Notes: generated by a model from the letters alone, not told the origin. Counted from the first letter of the stretch, positions 35,309-45,984 are shown. The stretch: DNA of 64,000 nt from Jiangella sp. DSM 45060 (GCF_900105175.1 NZ_LT629771.1:248001-312000); one strand, 5' to 3'. A program made the numbers and translations.

Positions 35309-36049
35309 ATGGCCGAGTTCGAGGACGAGGACCTGAGCGGCGCCCGGTTCCAGCGGGTGACGCTCGCCGACGCGCGGTTGCGTGACGTCAACCTGTACCG
35401 GGCGGTGATGCGTGGCGTGGAGCTGGTCGATGCCGACATCAGCGGCGACATCACCGGTCTCAGGATCAACGGCGTCGAGGTCGCGCCGTTGGTCGAGGCC
35501 GAGCTGGACCGGCGCGATCCCGAGCGCGTCAAGATGCGGCCCACCGACCCGGACGGCTTCCGGGCGGCCCATGACCTGCTGGAGCGGCTCTGGGGCGAGA
35601 CCGTAGCGCGGGCCCGGCGGCTGGATCCGGCGCTGCTGCACGAGTCGGTGGACGACGAGTGGTCGTTCATCCAGACGCTGCGGCACCTGGTGTTCGTCAC
35701 GGACTCGTGGGTACGGCGGGCGATCCTCGGCGAGCCGGCGCCGTGGCATCCGCTGGCGCTGCCGTGGGACACGATGCCCGACTACCCAGGCGTCCCCTGG
35801 GACCGCGCCGCGCGCCCGTCGCTGGACGAGGTCCTGGACCTGGTCCGCGACCGGCGGGCGATCGTCCGCACGGTGCTCGCGGAGCTGACGGAGGGCCAGC
35901 TGGCCACGGACACGACGCCGGCCGACGGGCCGGGCTGGCCGCCGTCGCGCTCCTACCCCGTGCGCGACTGCCTGCTGACCCTGCTCAACGAGGAGTGGCA
36001 GCATCGCCTCTACGCCGAGCGCGACCTCGCGGTGCTGGAGACGCGCTGA
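35309..36049 (+). CDS. pentapeptide-repeat plus DinB-like protein
   Basis: A 246-residue two-part protein. Residues ~1-55 contain pentapeptide-like repeats (SGARFQRVTLADARLRDVNL, then YRAVMRGVELVDADISG). The remainder (~80-245) is a DinB_2-type helical domain with metal-site histidines (QTLRHLVFVTDSWVRRAI; LLNEEWQHRLYAERD). Such fusions are common in actinobacteria and of unknown role. ATG at 35309 is used; the only clue to regulation is the divergent ClpP-like gene. Confidence 0.82.
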   Translation: MAEFEDEDLSGARFQRVTLADARLRDVNLYRAVMRGVELVDADISGDITGLRINGVEVAPLVEAELDRRDPERVKMRPTDPDGFRAAHDLLERLWGETVARARRLDPALLHESVDDEWSFIQTLRHLVFVTDSWVRRAILGEPAPWHPLALPWDTMPDYPGVPWDRAARPSLDEVLDLVRDRRAIVRTVLAELTEGQLATDTTPADGPGWPPSRSYPVRDCLLTLLNEEWQHRLYAERDLAVLETR

Positions 36050-36068
36050 CGGCCGGCCGGGGACGGCG

Positions 36069-37925
36069 TCACGTGTCGTCGCTGAAGCTCCCTCCGAAGA
36101 TGTCGGAGTTGCCGAACGTCGGCGGGCACTGGGTGTTCGGGCCCGGCCGCAGCGCGTCGGAATGGGCGTTGGGCAACTCCGCGGCCGCCGCCCGATCGGC
36201 CGGCCGGTCGCCGACGATGGGCTCGGTCCCGCCGCCCAGGACGTCCTCCACGAAGGCCTGCCGGTAGACGTTGATGGCCGCGCACACCGCGCCGTCGCGC
36301 ATGTCGTTCCAGACCAGTGAGCCGTAGTCGCGAGTCGCCACGGCGTAGTTGTAGTCGCCGAGGAACTCCGACGTCAGAGCGTTCGCCGACGACGCGCGAC
36401 CGTCGCCGACGGCGCCCCGCAGCAACGTCGTCCAGGCTCCGACAGCCCCGGTCGCCGGGTTGACGTCGGCGTGCCGCACGACTCCGAGCACACGCCGCGG
36501 CGACGTGGTGTCGGTACGCCACGGATCGAGCCAGGCGTTGTACACCAGCCAGGCGTCCGTCCCGTCCGGCGAGATCGCGATGGCCGGGAAGTTCGCCCGG
36601 TCGGCGCCGTCGTTCGCGTTCATCGGCGCGGAGTAGCTGTCGCCGCCGTTGGTGCTGCTGACGACGAAGGCGCGCTCCTGGTTCACGCCGACGCGGTCGT
36701 CGGACCAGGTGATGAGGATCTGGTCGGTGGCGTCGGCTCCGGACGGCGCGCCGTTGGCGATGTCGATGCTCGGGAACGTGTTCGTCCGCGCACCCGCGAT
36801 CCCGTCGATGGTGAAGCGCCCCTGCGCCGGGTCGAACTGGCCGATGCCGGCCAGCGGCCGCACGATCGCGCGCGGCCGCTCGAAACTGGCACCGCCGTCG
36901 AAGGAGCGGGCCTGGAAGAACACGCCCTCCCGGGTCCGGACGTCCGTCCCGATCCAGACCACGTGGACCACGCCGGTGCTGTCGGTCCGGATCGCGCAAC
37001 CCTGGCGCCCGCCGGTCTGCGGGTTGTTCGTGGCCGGGCTCAGCTGCCGGGTGCGCCACGTGTCGCCGCCGTCGGTCGAGCGGGCGAACAGCACGGGCTC
37101 CGCGCCACCCGCGCCGCGGAAGCCGACGTTGCAGACGTAGGCGTTGCCGAAGTGCGGGCTCGATTCCGCGTTGTCGGCCCAGACCTGCTCCTTGTCGCTG
37201 AACAGCGCCGAGTTCTGCCGGGTGACGACGACGGGATCCATCCAGGCGTCGTTGTCGCCCGCGATCGCGCCGGCGAGGTCGTCGGTGCGCGAGACGGCGA
37301 TGGCGGCGGCGCCGCGGAAGCCCGGGTCGCCCGGGAACGGCGTGGCGATGTTCGTGTAGTACAGTCGCTGGCCGTTCGCCCAGGAGAAGTCGCCGTCAGC
37401 GCCGGGCACCGGGCCGAACGCCAGCTCCGGGTCGCCGTTGGAGACCATCCCGTTCTCGGCGTAGTTCGGCAGCGTGCCGATCGGCCCGTCGGGGTCGGGC
37501 ACGCATCCCGTGTCGGTGGGCGGCGGCACGCCCGGAGCGAGGTCCGGCAGGCCGAGGCAGCTCGGCGTGACGCGGGCGGAGAAGCCGGTGTACGTCGGCT
37601 GCACCCAGGTACGGCCGGCGTCCGTGGAGAACTGGACGCCGGACAGGCCGACGCCGGGCGTGAACGGGCACGTGCGGTCGTCGCCGGCGTTGCACGCCTC
37701 CATGTCGATGTTGTCGTTCGCGCCGGCCGCCAGGATGTTCGGCTGGACCGGGTTGACGGCGAGGCCGGGCTCGTTCTGCTTGTTCTGCGAGAACAGCTGG
37801 TCGTTGCTTCCCACGGTGACTTCGGTGGAACCACCGGGTGTCAGCGGGGCCGCTGCGGCGATCCCTGCGACGAGGACGGTGCTGAGGGCCGCGGTGATCA
37901 CCGCGGCGGGTCGCCTGATGCGCAT
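36069..37925 (-). CDS. secreted sialidase-fold (BNR/Asp-box) protein
   Basis: A 618-residue exported protein with a signal peptide ([21 protein letters not shown]). Several Asp-box-type motifs occur: [32 protein letters not shown], as in sialidase and related six-bladed propellers. Cys pairs ([13 protein letters not shown]...C) suggest extracellular stability. No sialidase catalytic pattern can be confirmed by eye. A second, shorter relative lies at 57915. Upstream in the divergent gap is an 8-bp-stem hairpin (37989). Confidence 0.8.
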   Translation of the reverse strand: MRIRRPAAVITAALSTVLVAGIAAAAPLTPGGSTEVTVGSNDQLFSQNKQNEPGLAVNPVQPNILAAGANDNIDMEACNAGDDRTCPFTPGVGLSGVQFSTDAGRTWVQPTYTGFSARVTPSCLGLPDLAPGVPPPTDTGCVPDPDGPIGTLPNYAENGMVSNGDPELAFGPVPGADGDFSWANGQRLYYTNIATPFPGDPGFRGAAAIAVSRTDDLAGAIAGDNDAWMDPVVVTRQNSALFSDKEQVWADNAESSPHFGNAYVCNVGFRGAGGAEPVLFARSTDGGDTWRTRQLSPATNNPQTGGRQGCAIRTDSTGVVHVVWIGTDVRTREGVFFQARSFDGGASFERPRAIVRPLAGIGQFDPAQGRFTIDGIAGARTNTFPSIDIANGAPSGADATDQILITWSDDRVGVNQERAFVVSSTNGGDSYSAPMNANDGADRANFPAIAISPDGTDAWLVYNAWLDPWRTDTTSPRRVLGVVRHADVNPATGAVGAWTTLLRGAVGDGRASSANALTSEFLGDYNYAVATRDYGSLVWNDMRDGAVCAAINVYRQAFVEDVLGGGTEPIVGDRPADRAAAAELPNAHSDALRPGPNTQCPPTFGNSDIFGGSFSDDT

Positions 37926-37988
37926 GACGTCTCCTCGTGTGGCGGAAAGTCTGCGCGGCGCGCCGCATCAGGTGACCAGGCCCCCGAG

Positions 37989-38008
37989 GCGTCCGGTACC
38001 CCGGACGC
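37989..38008. promoter_or_regulatory. short hairpin between divergent genes
   Basis: GCGTCCGG-TACC-CCGGACGC, a perfect 8-bp stem, centred between the sialidase-fold gene (start 37925) and the gene at 38123. It could be an operator; evidence is structural only. Confidence 0.3.
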
Positions 38009-38122
38009 GGTGGTCGCATCTGCACACTTCACCCGGCGGGCGACGGTGGCAAGAGGTGGTCGGAACCGGCGCCCGGGCCCATGGCACCATGACGGGGTGT
38101 CGTCGCGCCCGGAGGAGTGGCC

Positions 38123-39373
38123 ATGGCCTCGAAGCTGACCGAGCAGGTGTCGACGGCGGCGGTGCTGGGCGGGCTGGCGGGCGCCGCGCTGGGGGCCGGA
38201 CGAGGACGGCGGACGGCCGGGCTCGGCGCGCTGGCCGGCGCGGCCGTGCTCGCGGCGTCGGAGTACGTGGCCCGGCGGCGGCAGCGGCCGGACGAGATCC
38301 CCGCGCTGCCGCACCGCATCCTCGCCAGCGGCGCGGTCGCCGCGCCGCTGGGCTGGGCGGCCGGCGCCCTGACCCGGCAACCGGCCGCCCGGGTGGCGCT
38401 GGCGGCCGGCGGCGTGGCCGGTGGACTGGGCGTCCGGCCGCAGAAGGTCGCGCTCGGCCCGGCCGTCGGGCTGGCGGTGCGCCCCGTCGTCGCGAACCGC
38501 ACGCCCGCGCAGGCCGCCGCCGTCACCGTCGTCGCGTACCGGCTGGCCGCGGCCGCGCTGTTCCGCGACCCGCAGGTGACGCTGCTGGCCGAGCGGGCCG
38601 CACCCGACGACCTGCCGTTCGTGGTGCCGCTGGCCGCGCAGGGCCGCTACGTCGGCACCGACTTCGTCCGCACCCTCGCCACCGAGCTGGACGGCGACTA
38701 CACCCGCGACGCCGCGGACGTCGGCATCGTCGCGTCGCTGGACGAGCTGGTCGGCGGCGACTTCTATCCCACCGCGGTCGACCCGCTGGTGCGCGAGTTC
38801 TACGAGCACACGACCCGGTTCGCGCTCGACATCGAGCCCGAGTGGCGGTCCTGGGTGCGCCCGGGCTACCTGCTGTACCGGACGGCGCTCGCGCGGCCGC
38901 TCGGCCAGGCCAACGTGCCGATGAACCAGCGCCAGGCGCAACGCGGCGTCGTCAGCCGCATCGACACCGTCGACCAGCCCGACGGCACCCGGGTGCGCGG
39001 CTGGATCCGCTCCTACGCCGACGACGACGAACCGATCTACGTCGGCATCTACACGACCTACCGGCGCGGCGGGCGCGGCTACGTCAGCGTCGGCTTCCCG
39101 CTGCCCGGCGGCAGCTTCACCGCGACGCTGGAGCCGCGGCTGCGCCCGGGCGGCGGGCTGACGCTGTCCAGCCACGGCGCCCATGTCGACGCCGGGCACT
39201 ATCTCACCGTCGTCGACCCCGACACCGGTGAGTTGACGACGCTCACGGTGCCGGGGTTCGGCGAGGAGCTGCAGGTGTGGTCCGACGCCGGCGACCTCCG
39301 CGCCGACCACGCGTTCTCGCTGTTCGGGCTGCCGTTCCTGGTGCTGCGCTACCGCATCCGCCGCAAGTCCTAG
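38123..39373 (+). CDS. conserved hypothetical protein with hydrophobic N-terminal half
   Basis: A 416-residue protein. The first 130 residues are Ala/Gly/Leu rich with several weak membrane segments ([46 protein letters not shown]); the second half is soluble and includes [20 protein letters not shown] and [21 protein letters not shown] do not recognise the family. GGAGG lies seven bases before the ATG at 38123. Its stop overlaps the convergent gene by four bases. Confidence 0.7.
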   Translation: MASKLTEQVSTAAVLGGLAGAALGAGRGRRTAGLGALAGAAVLAASEYVARRRQRPDEIPALPHRILASGAVAAPLGWAAGALTRQPAARVALAAGGVAGGLGVRPQKVALGPAVGLAVRPVVANRTPAQAAAVTVVAYRLAAAALFRDPQVTLLAERAAPDDLPFVVPLAAQGRYVGTDFVRTLATELDGDYTRDAADVGIVASLDELVGGDFYPTAVDPLVREFYEHTTRFALDIEPEWRSWVRPGYLLYRTALARPLGQANVPMNQRQAQRGVVSRIDTVDQPDGTRVRGWIRSYADDDEPIYVGIYTTYRRGGRGYVSVGFPLPGGSFTATLEPRLRPGGGLTLSSHGAHVDAGHYLTVVDPDTGELTTLTVPGFGEELQVWSDAGDLRADHAFSLFGLPFLVLRYRIRRKS

Positions 39374-40233
39374 GGTCGAGCCGCCAGCACCGCTCGGGCA
39401 CGGTCGAGCCGGTCGGCCCGCTCGGCGGCGACCCCGGCGAACACGTCCGGCTCGGCGTCGATCAGGACGGTCTGCAGCGCGGCGTCGACGGCGTGCCAGA
39501 CTCCGACGACGTTCGTCTCCGCCTTGCAGGCGACGTCGTCGACGGCCACCGCGGCCTCGTCGGCGCCCGGCGCCGGGCCGGTGAACCGGGGGTCGTTCGG
39601 CGGGTCCCAGGGGGTGGTGTAATCGTGACCGCGATCGGCCATGCACGCGGACCAGTCGGCGAACGCCGTCCGCACCCGCGGGTCCTTCATGGCCAGCGTG
39701 ACGCTGCGGACGTCGACGCGCTGGGCGGCCTCGGGGTTGCCGAGGTCGCCGCCGACGGCGGCCACCGCCTCGCCCGAGCAGCCGCCGTCCGCGGCCGGAG
39801 TGCCGTCGGCCTGCGGCGGTCCGAACAGCACGCGCTCCTGCTCCGCCGTCAGCTCCAGCTCCGGCTTCGCGCCGTCGTCGTCGCTCAGGTGGTAGCCGCT
39901 GGCCGCCGCGAGCTCCGGATCGGCCAGCCCGTAGCGCCGTTCGGTGTGCGTGACCGGCACGGACGGGACCAGGCTGGGCAGCTCCGGCGGCACGACGCCG
40001 GCCCGTGCGAAGCACCGGCCGAGCGCGGCGGTGTGCGCCTCGTCCAGCAGCCGCAGGTCGTCGTCGGACAACAGGTACTCCGTCACCGGCAGAGTGAGGC
40101 CGGTGGTGCCGGTGACGGCGGCGACCGTGACGTCCGGCGCCACCGGCGGTGCGCCGGCCAGCTTCACGGACGGCCCGCCCGGCGTCATCGCCAGGGCGAG
40201 CGGGACGAGCGCGGCCGCCGCCTGACGCAGCAT
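39370..40233 (-). CDS. secreted protein partnered with I36 inhibitor
   Basis: A 287-residue protein with a probable signal sequence ([14 protein letters not shown]). The body contains [28 protein letters not shown] and [11 protein letters not shown]; no domain is recognised. Its ATG overlaps the stop of the preceding inhibitor gene by one base (TGATG), so both are translated together. Two-gene units of an I36 inhibitor and this type of secreted protein recur in actinobacteria. Confidence 0.75.
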   Translation of the reverse strand: MLRQAAAALVPLALAMTPGGPSVKLAGAPPVAPDVTVAAVTGTTGLTLPVTEYLLSDDDLRLLDEAHTAALGRCFARAGVVPPELPSLVPSVPVTHTERRYGLADPELAAASGYHLSDDDGAKPELELTAEQERVLFGPPQADGTPAADGGCSGEAVAAVGGDLGNPEAAQRVDVRSVTLAMKDPRVRTAFADWSACMADRGHDYTTPWDPPNDPRFTGPAPGADEAAVAVDDVACKAETNVVGVWHAVDAALQTVLIDAEPDVFAGVAAERADRLDRARAVLAARP

Positions 40234-40631
40234 CAGGGGAGGAACCGGAAGCTCGCGTTGTCGTTCCAGGTGTGGTACAGGTTGCGCCGGCCGCGCGGCG
40301 GCACGTCGTCGTACGGGCCGGTCCAGTTCTCGTTGTAGTACACGCGGGCTGTGACGTAGTCCCAGTTGATGGCGGAGGCTGCGTTGTTCTTCACCCGCTC
40401 GCCCGCGCCGCCCCCGGGCACACCGTAGTGGGGGTAGCGGATGTTCCCGAAGTCGCGGACGTTCCAGTAGAAGTCCTTGTACAGGCCGCTGTAGTTGCTG
40501 CCCCAGAAGAGGCAGAGCTCCTTCGACTGGCAGAGGTTGTCCTGGTCGGCGGCGGACGCGGGGGCGGCGACGGCGACGGTCGCGGCGGTGGCCGCGACGG
40601 CCGCCAGCGCGAGCATCTTGAGCTTCTTCAA
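40233..40631 (-). CDS. peptidase inhibitor family I36-type secreted protein
   Basis: A 132-residue exported protein. The signal peptide is MKKLKMLALAAVAATAATVA; mature LCQSKELCLFWGSNYSG resembles the beta/gamma-crystallin-like core of I36 inhibitors, with conserved aromatic residues WNVRDF and FRFLP. The start is TTG at 40631, preceded by GGAAAGGG; the internal ATG at 40616 would lose the basic N-region. It likely inhibits proteases outside the cell. It is translationally coupled to the next gene. Confidence 0.85.
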   Translation of the reverse strand: MKKLKMLALAAVAATAATVAVAAPASAADQDNLCQSKELCLFWGSNYSGLYKDFYWNVRDFGNIRYPHYGVPGGGAGERVKNNAASAINWDYVTARVYYNENWTGPYDDVPPRGRRNLYHTWNDNASFRFLP

Positions 40632-40719
40632 CGTGGATCCCTTTCCGAATTCATGGACAGGTCGTTCGACCGTCCACGAGCGTGCGGGGACGTTGCTTCA
40701 TCGACGCTTCAGGACTGCT

Positions 40720-41868
40720 TCAGGACGCGGGCGCGGCCACCAGACCGGACGCCTGACGGGCGATCTCCAGCTCCTCGTCGGTGGGGACGACGAGGACGGT
40801 GACGTCGGCCTCGTCGGGCGAGATGACCTGGGCGCGGCTGCCGGTGAAGGAGTTGCGGACGTGGTCGACCTCGACGCCGAGGTGGCGCAGGCCGGCCAGC
40901 GAGTGCGACCGCACCCACGAGTCGTTCTCGCCGACACCGGCGGTGAAGACGATCGCGTGCGCCCGGCCCAGGACGGCGAGGTACGCGCCCACGTAGTGCC
41001 GGATGCGGTAGCAGTACAGCTCGCGCGCCAGCTGCGCCGCGGCGTCGCCGGCCTTGGCCTGCCGGTGCACCTCGCGCAGGTCGTTCGCGCCGGCGAGGCC
41101 GAGCAGCCCGCTGGACCGGTTGGCCAGCCGGTCGAGGTCGTCGACGGACAGGCCGGCCTCACGGTGCAGGTAGAACAGCGCTCCGGGGTCGATGTCGCCG
41201 GTGCGGGTGCCCATGACCAGGCCCTCCAGCGGCGTCAGCCCCATCGAGGTGTCGACGGAGCGGCCGCCGCGCACCGCCGTCGCCGACGCGCCGTTGCCGA
41301 GGTGCAGGACGACGAGGTTGGTGTCGTCGGGGTCGCGGTCCAGCAGCCGGGCCGCCGCGCGGCTGACGTAGGAGACGGACGTGCCGTGGAAGCCGTACCG
41401 GCGCACGCCGTACCGGGCGGCGAGCTCGCGCTCGAGGGCGTACGTGTAGGCGACCGGCGGCAGCGTCTGGTGGAACGCGGTGTCGAAGACGGCGACGTGC
41501 GGGACGTCGGGCAGCTCGCGCCGGGCCAGCCGCAGCGCCGTCAGCCCGGGCGGGTTGTGCAGCGGCGCCAGCGGCGACAGCTCGTCGATGACGCTTTCGA
41601 CGTCGTCGTCGACGAGGGTGGGCTCGGCGAAGCGGTCGCCGCCGTGCACGATGCGGTGACCGACGGCGGCCAGGCCGAGCTCGGCCAGCGGCCCGCAGTC
41701 GCGCTCGAGCTCGGCGACGACCTGGCGCAGAGCGGCGGCGTGATCGGGCACGCCGTCGTCCTCGCCGATGCGCTCGACGATCCCTTTCGCCAGGCGCGCC
41801 GGTCCGTCCGGATCGATCAGCTGGTACTTGATGGACGACGATCCGCAGTTGAGCACGAGGACGGTCAT
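40720..41868 (-). CDS. ackA: acetate kinase
   Basis: A 382-residue acetokinase. VLNCGSSSIKYQLID and FDTAFHQTLPPVAYTY are the family signatures, and GVRRYGFHGTSVSYVSR and NLVVLHLGNGASA complete the active site. It makes acetyl-phosphate from acetate and ATP, reversibly. It works with phosphotransacetylase, found at 43292 on the same strand; an LLM gene lies between them. Confidence 0.97.
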   Translation of the reverse strand: MTVLVLNCGSSSIKYQLIDPDGPARLAKGIVERIGEDDGVPDHAAALRQVVAELERDCGPLAELGLAAVGHRIVHGGDRFAEPTLVDDDVESVIDELSPLAPLHNPPGLTALRLARRELPDVPHVAVFDTAFHQTLPPVAYTYALERELAARYGVRRYGFHGTSVSYVSRAAARLLDRDPDDTNLVVLHLGNGASATAVRGGRSVDTSMGLTPLEGLVMGTRTGDIDPGALFYLHREAGLSVDDLDRLANRSSGLLGLAGANDLREVHRQAKAGDAAAQLARELYCYRIRHYVGAYLAVLGRAHAIVFTAGVGENDSWVRSHSLAGLRHLGVEVDHVRNSFTGSRAQVISPDEADVTVLVVPTDEELEIARQASGLVAAPAS

Positions 41869-41912
41869 CGGGGGAATCCGTTCCTGTCGGAGGGTGCCGT
41901 TATGGTGCGGCC

Positions 41913-42878
41913 ATGACCAACCGCCTGCAGGTCGGAATGAGCTTCGACCGTACGTTCCCGCCCGCCTTCGTCACCGAGGCCGCCCGCGCGCTCGACGCCG
42001 GCGGCGCCCAGCAGCTCTGGGTCATCGAGGACTGCTTCTACACCGCCGGTCCCAGCCTGGCGGCCGCCGCGCTGACGGTCACCGAGCAGCTCACGGTGGG
42101 GGTGGGCATCCTGCCGGCGGTCGCGCGCACAGCGCCGATCACGGCCATGGAGATCGCGACGCTGTGCGGGCTGGGCCCCGGCCGGGTGCTGCCCGGCATC
42201 GGCCACGGGGTGCAGGAGTGGATGGCGCAGATGGGCGTGCGGCCGGTGTCGCCGCTCACCGCGCTGGAAGAGGTGCTCGTCGCGGTGCGGCGGCTGCTCG
42301 CGGGCGACGAGGTCACCAGCCACGGCCACTACGTCGACCTCGACGCCGTCCGGCTCGAGCATCCGCCGGCCGACCCGCCGCCGGTGCTGGCCGGGGTGTT
42401 CGGGCCCAAGTCGCTGGCGCTGGCCGGACGGGTCGCCGGCGGGCTGGTGCTGGCCGAGCCGGCCAGTCCGTCGTACGTGCGCTGGGCCATGGAGCAGGCC
42501 GGCCGCACGCCCGGCGACCCCGACTTCCACCTCGCGACGTTCGGCGTGCTGTGCGTCAAGAAGGACCGCGTCGAGGCCTACCGCACCATGGCGCCGTGGC
42601 TCGCGGGGCAGCTGCAGGAGCCGCGCACGCCGTACACGTCGCTGCCGTTCTTCGACGACCTCGCCGCCCGCTTCGCCGACAAGGGCGTCGACGGCCTGGC
42701 CACCATGCCGTCCGAGTGGTGGACCGAGCTGGCGCCGGTCGGCACCATGGACGACGCCGCCGAGCACCTGCGGGGCCTCGAAGAGGCCGGCGTCCAGAGC
42801 GTCGGCCTCTTCCCCCTCCGCGACGTCGAGGCGGCGCGCACCCAGCTGGCGGAGGTGGTCGAGCTGGCGCGGCGATGA
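41913..42878 (+). CDS. LLM-class (F420-type) oxidoreductase
   Basis: A 321-residue LLM-fold (luciferase-like) monooxygenase. MSFDRTFPPAFVTEAARALD starts the TIM barrel; VGVGILPAVARTAPITAMEIATL and GHGVQEWMAQM are typical for F420-dependent members. The substrate is unknown. It sits between ackA and pta on the opposite strand, where these two genes are usually adjacent, so it may be an insertion. Confidence 0.87.
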   Translation: MTNRLQVGMSFDRTFPPAFVTEAARALDAGGAQQLWVIEDCFYTAGPSLAAAALTVTEQLTVGVGILPAVARTAPITAMEIATLCGLGPGRVLPGIGHGVQEWMAQMGVRPVSPLTALEEVLVAVRRLLAGDEVTSHGHYVDLDAVRLEHPPADPPPVLAGVFGPKSLALAGRVAGGLVLAEPASPSYVRWAMEQAGRTPGDPDFHLATFGVLCVKKDRVEAYRTMAPWLAGQLQEPRTPYTSLPFFDDLAARFADKGVDGLATMPSEWWTELAPVGTMDDAAEHLRGLEEAGVQSVGLFPLRDVEAARTQLAEVVELARR

Positions 42879-42891
42879 CGACGCAGCGGTC

Positions 42892-43290
42892 ATGACATCC
42901 CCGCCCCGGACGCCGGTCGGGACTGTGGACCGGAGCGCGGTGGCGGCCTGGACTGTGGCAGCGGCTCGGGACTCGGCCCGGAGTGTGCCAGCGGTCCCGA
43001 CCTGGCCTGTGGTGGCGGCTTTGGCAGCGGCTTCGGCCCGGAGCACGGCGGCGGCCCAGACCTCCGTCCGGCCTGCGGTGCCGGCCTCGGCCCGGACGGC
43101 GGCCTGGACTGCGGTGGCGGCCTCGGCCCGGACGGCGGCCTGGACTGCGGCGGCGGCTTGGGCCTCGGCCCGGAGCACGGCGGCGGCTCGGGCAGCGGCC
43201 GCGGCCCGGTCTGTGGTGGTGGCCTCGGCCTGGTCTGTGGCAGCGGCCTCGGCCCGTGTGGCAGCGGCCCGGACTGCGGCCGCGGCCATG
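42892..43290. repeat. degenerate low-complexity repeats between LLM gene and pta
   Basis: About 400 bases of imperfect GC-rich repeats with units like CGGCCCGGACGGCGGCCTGG; a 36-base unit is exactly doubled near 43085-43156. Both strands stay open in an Ala-rich frame, including one that runs into the downstream side of pta, but no start codon with ribosome site is evident. I treat it as non-coding or decayed. Confidence 0.6.
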
Positions 43291-43291
43291 G

Positions 43292-45442
43292 TCACGAGGC
43301 TGCCGCCTCTGGCTTCGGCCCCGTCTCTGGCTCCGGCTCCGCGGGCGGAACCGACTGCGCCTGGATCGCGGTGATCGCGATCGTGTTGACGATGTCGCGG
43401 ACCAGTGCGCCGCGCGAGAGGTCGTTCACCGGCTTGCGCAAGCCTTGCAGCACCGGCCCGACGGCTACGGCGCCGGCGCTGCGCTGCACCGCCTTGTAGG
43501 TGTTGTTGCCGGTGTTGAGGTCGGGGAAGACGAACACCGTCGCCCGGCCGGCCACCTCGCTGCCGGGCAGCTTGGCACGGGCGACGCTGGCGTCGACGGC
43601 GGCGTCGTACTGGATCGGGCCCTCGACCTCGAGGTCGGGGCGGCGCTCGCGCACCAGCGACGTCGCCGTGCGGACCTTGTCGACGTCGGAGCCCGAGCCG
43701 GAGGAGCCGGTCGAGTACGAGAGCATCGCGACCCGCGGCGCCACGCCGAACTGCGCCGCCGTCTCGGCCGACGAGATCGCGATGTCGGCCAGCTGCTCGG
43801 CCGTGGGGTCGGGGTTGACGGCGCAGTCGCCGTAGACCAGCACGCGGTCGCGCAGGCACATGAAGAACACGCTCGACACGATCGACGTGCCGGGGAGCGT
43901 CTTGATGACCTCGAACGCCGGCCTGATGGTGTGCGCCGTGGTGTGCGCGGCGCCGGACACCATGCCGTCGGCGAGGCCGAGCTGCACCATCATCGTGCCG
44001 AAGTAGGAGACGTCGGCGACCTGGTCCCAGGCCGCCTCCTGGGTGACGCCGCGGTGCGCGCGCAGCCGCGAGTACTCGTGCGCGAACCGGCCGCGCAGCT
44101 CGCTCTCGCGCGGGTCGACGATGTCGGCGGCGCCGATGTCGACACCGACGCGGTCGGCCGCCGCCGCGACGTCGGCCGGCGGGCCGAGCAGCGTGAGGTC
44201 GGCGATGCCGCGGCGCAGGACGGTGTCGGCGGCGCGCAGGATGCGCTCCTCGGTGCCCTCGGGCAGCACGATGTGCCGCCGGCGGCCGAGCCGCGCAACT
44301 CCTGCGACGCCGGAAATCGGCTTGCCGCGGGCTCGATCGATCAGATCGTGCTCGAACATCAGCGGCGTGACGACGTCGCTGCGGGTGACGTCGAGGCGGT
44401 CGAGCAGGTCGCCGGCGTCGACGTGGCGATCGAAGAGGGCCAGCGCTGTCTGCACCTTGCGGGTGGCGTCGTAGGTCAACCGGCCGCGCACCGCCGCCAG
44501 CGCCGTCGCCGTCCCGAACGTGTCGCCCGGCGCGGTGACGATCGGCAGCCCGACGTCGAGGCCGTCCATCAGCCGGACGATCTGCGGCGGCAGCTCGAAG
44601 CCGCCGTTCAGCACGATGCCGGCCAGCGTCGGGAACGTCTTCGCCGCGTGCGCCGCCACCACGCCGAGCAGCACGTCGGTGCGGTCGGCGGGGGTGATGA
44701 CGACGGCGTCGTCGAACAGGCGGTCGAGCACGTGCGGCAGCGTCATGCCGGCGACGACCAGCCCGCCGACCTCGCGGCCCAGCCGCGACGCGTCGCCGCG
44801 GAACAGCTCGCCGCCGGACGCGGCGACGAGGTCGGCCATCGTCGGCGCCGACAGCAGCGGCTCCTCGGGCAGCGCCCACGCCGGGCCGAGCTCGCCCAGC
44901 GCCGCGCAGGCGTCGTCGAGCGCGCCCGGCGGCACCCGGTTGGCGATCAGCGCGGCCAGCGTGCCGTAGTTCGCGGCCAGCTCCGCGGTGGCGAGCTCGG
45001 CGACGGCGCGAAGGTCGGCCGGCGAGCGGTCGTGGCCGTTGAGCACCAGCACGACCGGCGCGCCGAGGTTCGCCGCCACCCGCGCGTTGAAGGAGAACTC
45101 CGTTGGGCTCTCGACGTCGGTGTAGTCGCTGCCGACGATGACGACCGCCTCGCACTGCGCGGCGACCGTGCGGTACCGGCCGAGGATCGTGCTCATCGCG
45201 GCGTCTGGGTCGGCGTGCACGTCCTCGTAGGTGACGCCCGCGCACACGTCGTACGGCAGGTCGACGCCGTCGTGCTCGAGCAACAGTTCCAGGACGTAGT
45301 CGGGCTGGGCGCCGGACCGGACCACCGGGCGGAACACCCCGACCCGGCCCAGCCGGCGGGTGAGCGCCTCCAGCGCGCCGAGCGCGACCGTCGACTTCCC
45401 GGTCTCGCCCGTCACCGATGCCACGTAGACGCTGCGAGCCAC
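43292..45442 (-). CDS. pta: phosphate acetyltransferase, long (multidomain) type
   Basis: A 716-residue Pta of the long form: N-terminal P-loop AAA/dethiobiotin-synthetase-like domain (VTGETGKSTVALGALEAL), central DRTGG domain and C-terminal PTA_PTB catalytic domain (GMVSGAAHTTAHTIRPAFEVIK, YSTGSSGSGSDVDKV, DLNTGNNTYKAVQRSAGA). It converts acetyl-CoA and phosphate to acetyl-phosphate. A Pro/Glu/Lys-rich tail (PEPETGPKPEAA) follows the catalytic core. GTG start at 45442. Confidence 0.96.
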   Translation of the reverse strand: MARSVYVASVTGETGKSTVALGALEALTRRLGRVGVFRPVVRSGAQPDYVLELLLEHDGVDLPYDVCAGVTYEDVHADPDAAMSTILGRYRTVAAQCEAVVIVGSDYTDVESPTEFSFNARVAANLGAPVVLVLNGHDRSPADLRAVAELATAELAANYGTLAALIANRVPPGALDDACAALGELGPAWALPEEPLLSAPTMADLVAASGGELFRGDASRLGREVGGLVVAGMTLPHVLDRLFDDAVVITPADRTDVLLGVVAAHAAKTFPTLAGIVLNGGFELPPQIVRLMDGLDVGLPIVTAPGDTFGTATALAAVRGRLTYDATRKVQTALALFDRHVDAGDLLDRLDVTRSDVVTPLMFEHDLIDRARGKPISGVAGVARLGRRRHIVLPEGTEERILRAADTVLRRGIADLTLLGPPADVAAAADRVGVDIGAADIVDPRESELRGRFAHEYSRLRAHRGVTQEAAWDQVADVSYFGTMMVQLGLADGMVSGAAHTTAHTIRPAFEVIKTLPGTSIVSSVFFMCLRDRVLVYGDCAVNPDPTAEQLADIAISSAETAAQFGVAPRVAMLSYSTGSSGSGSDVDKVRTATSLVRERRPDLEVEGPIQYDAAVDASVARAKLPGSEVAGRATVFVFPDLNTGNNTYKAVQRSAGAVAVGPVLQGLRKPVNDLSRGALVRDIVNTIAITAIQAQSVPPAEPEPETGPKPEAAAS

Positions 45443-45495
45443 CCCGTGAGGCTATATCGCCACGGTGCACCTCGTGCGGCGTCCGCCCCGGCGAG

Positions 45496-45984
45496 TCACA
45501 TCGCCTCTGCGCCCCGTTTCGGCGGCTCGTCGTTCCCGCCCGCGTCCGACCGGGTGAAGACGGAGAACGTGCCGTCGGTCTCCAGCACCATGAGGTCGAC
45601 GTCGCCGAGGTCGCGGATGCCGTGCTCGCGCGCGGCCTCGAGCACGTCGTCGATCGGCAGCCGCTCGTAGCGCAGCACCTCGTCGTCGACGTGGCCGTCC
45701 TTGATGACGACCGTCGGCTCGCCCTCGAACACCTTCCGTGAGCGCTTGAACCGCCAGCTCAGCCAGGACAGCAGGATCGACAGCAGGGCGAACGTGGCGA
45801 CCGCCAGCGTGCCGCCGGTGAGCGAGAGATCCTCCTGCAGGACGGTCTGGCTGATGAGGTCGCCCAACGTGACCAGCAGGATGAGGTCGAACGCGGACAG
45901 CTGCGTGACCTGCCGCTTCCCCGACACCCGGAGCACCAGCCACAGGATCACGAAGACGACGGCGGCGCGGATGACGATGTCCAT
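45496..45984 (-). CDS. DUF421/YetF-like membrane protein
   Basis: A 162-residue membrane protein with three N-terminal helices and a soluble DUF421 domain (FDLILLVTLGDLISQTV; FKRSRKVFEGEPTVVIKDG; LRYERLPIDDVLEAAREHG). Family members act in spore or envelope stress in Bacillus. Its ATG overlaps the preceding gene's stop by one base. Confidence 0.88.
   Translation of the reverse strand: MDIVIRAAVVFVILWLVLRVSGKRQVTQLSAFDLILLVTLGDLISQTVLQEDLSLTGGTLAVATFALLSILLSWLSWRFKRSRKVFEGEPTVVIKDGHVDDEVLRYERLPIDDVLEAAREHGIRDLGDVDLMVLETDGTFSVFTRSDAGGNDEPPKRGAEAM

Noticed and set aside
41865-45470. 1201-residue minus-strand frame overlapping the repeat tract and pta
   Set aside because: It reads pta in a wrong frame and contains Ala-rich repeats; no start or domain is convincing.
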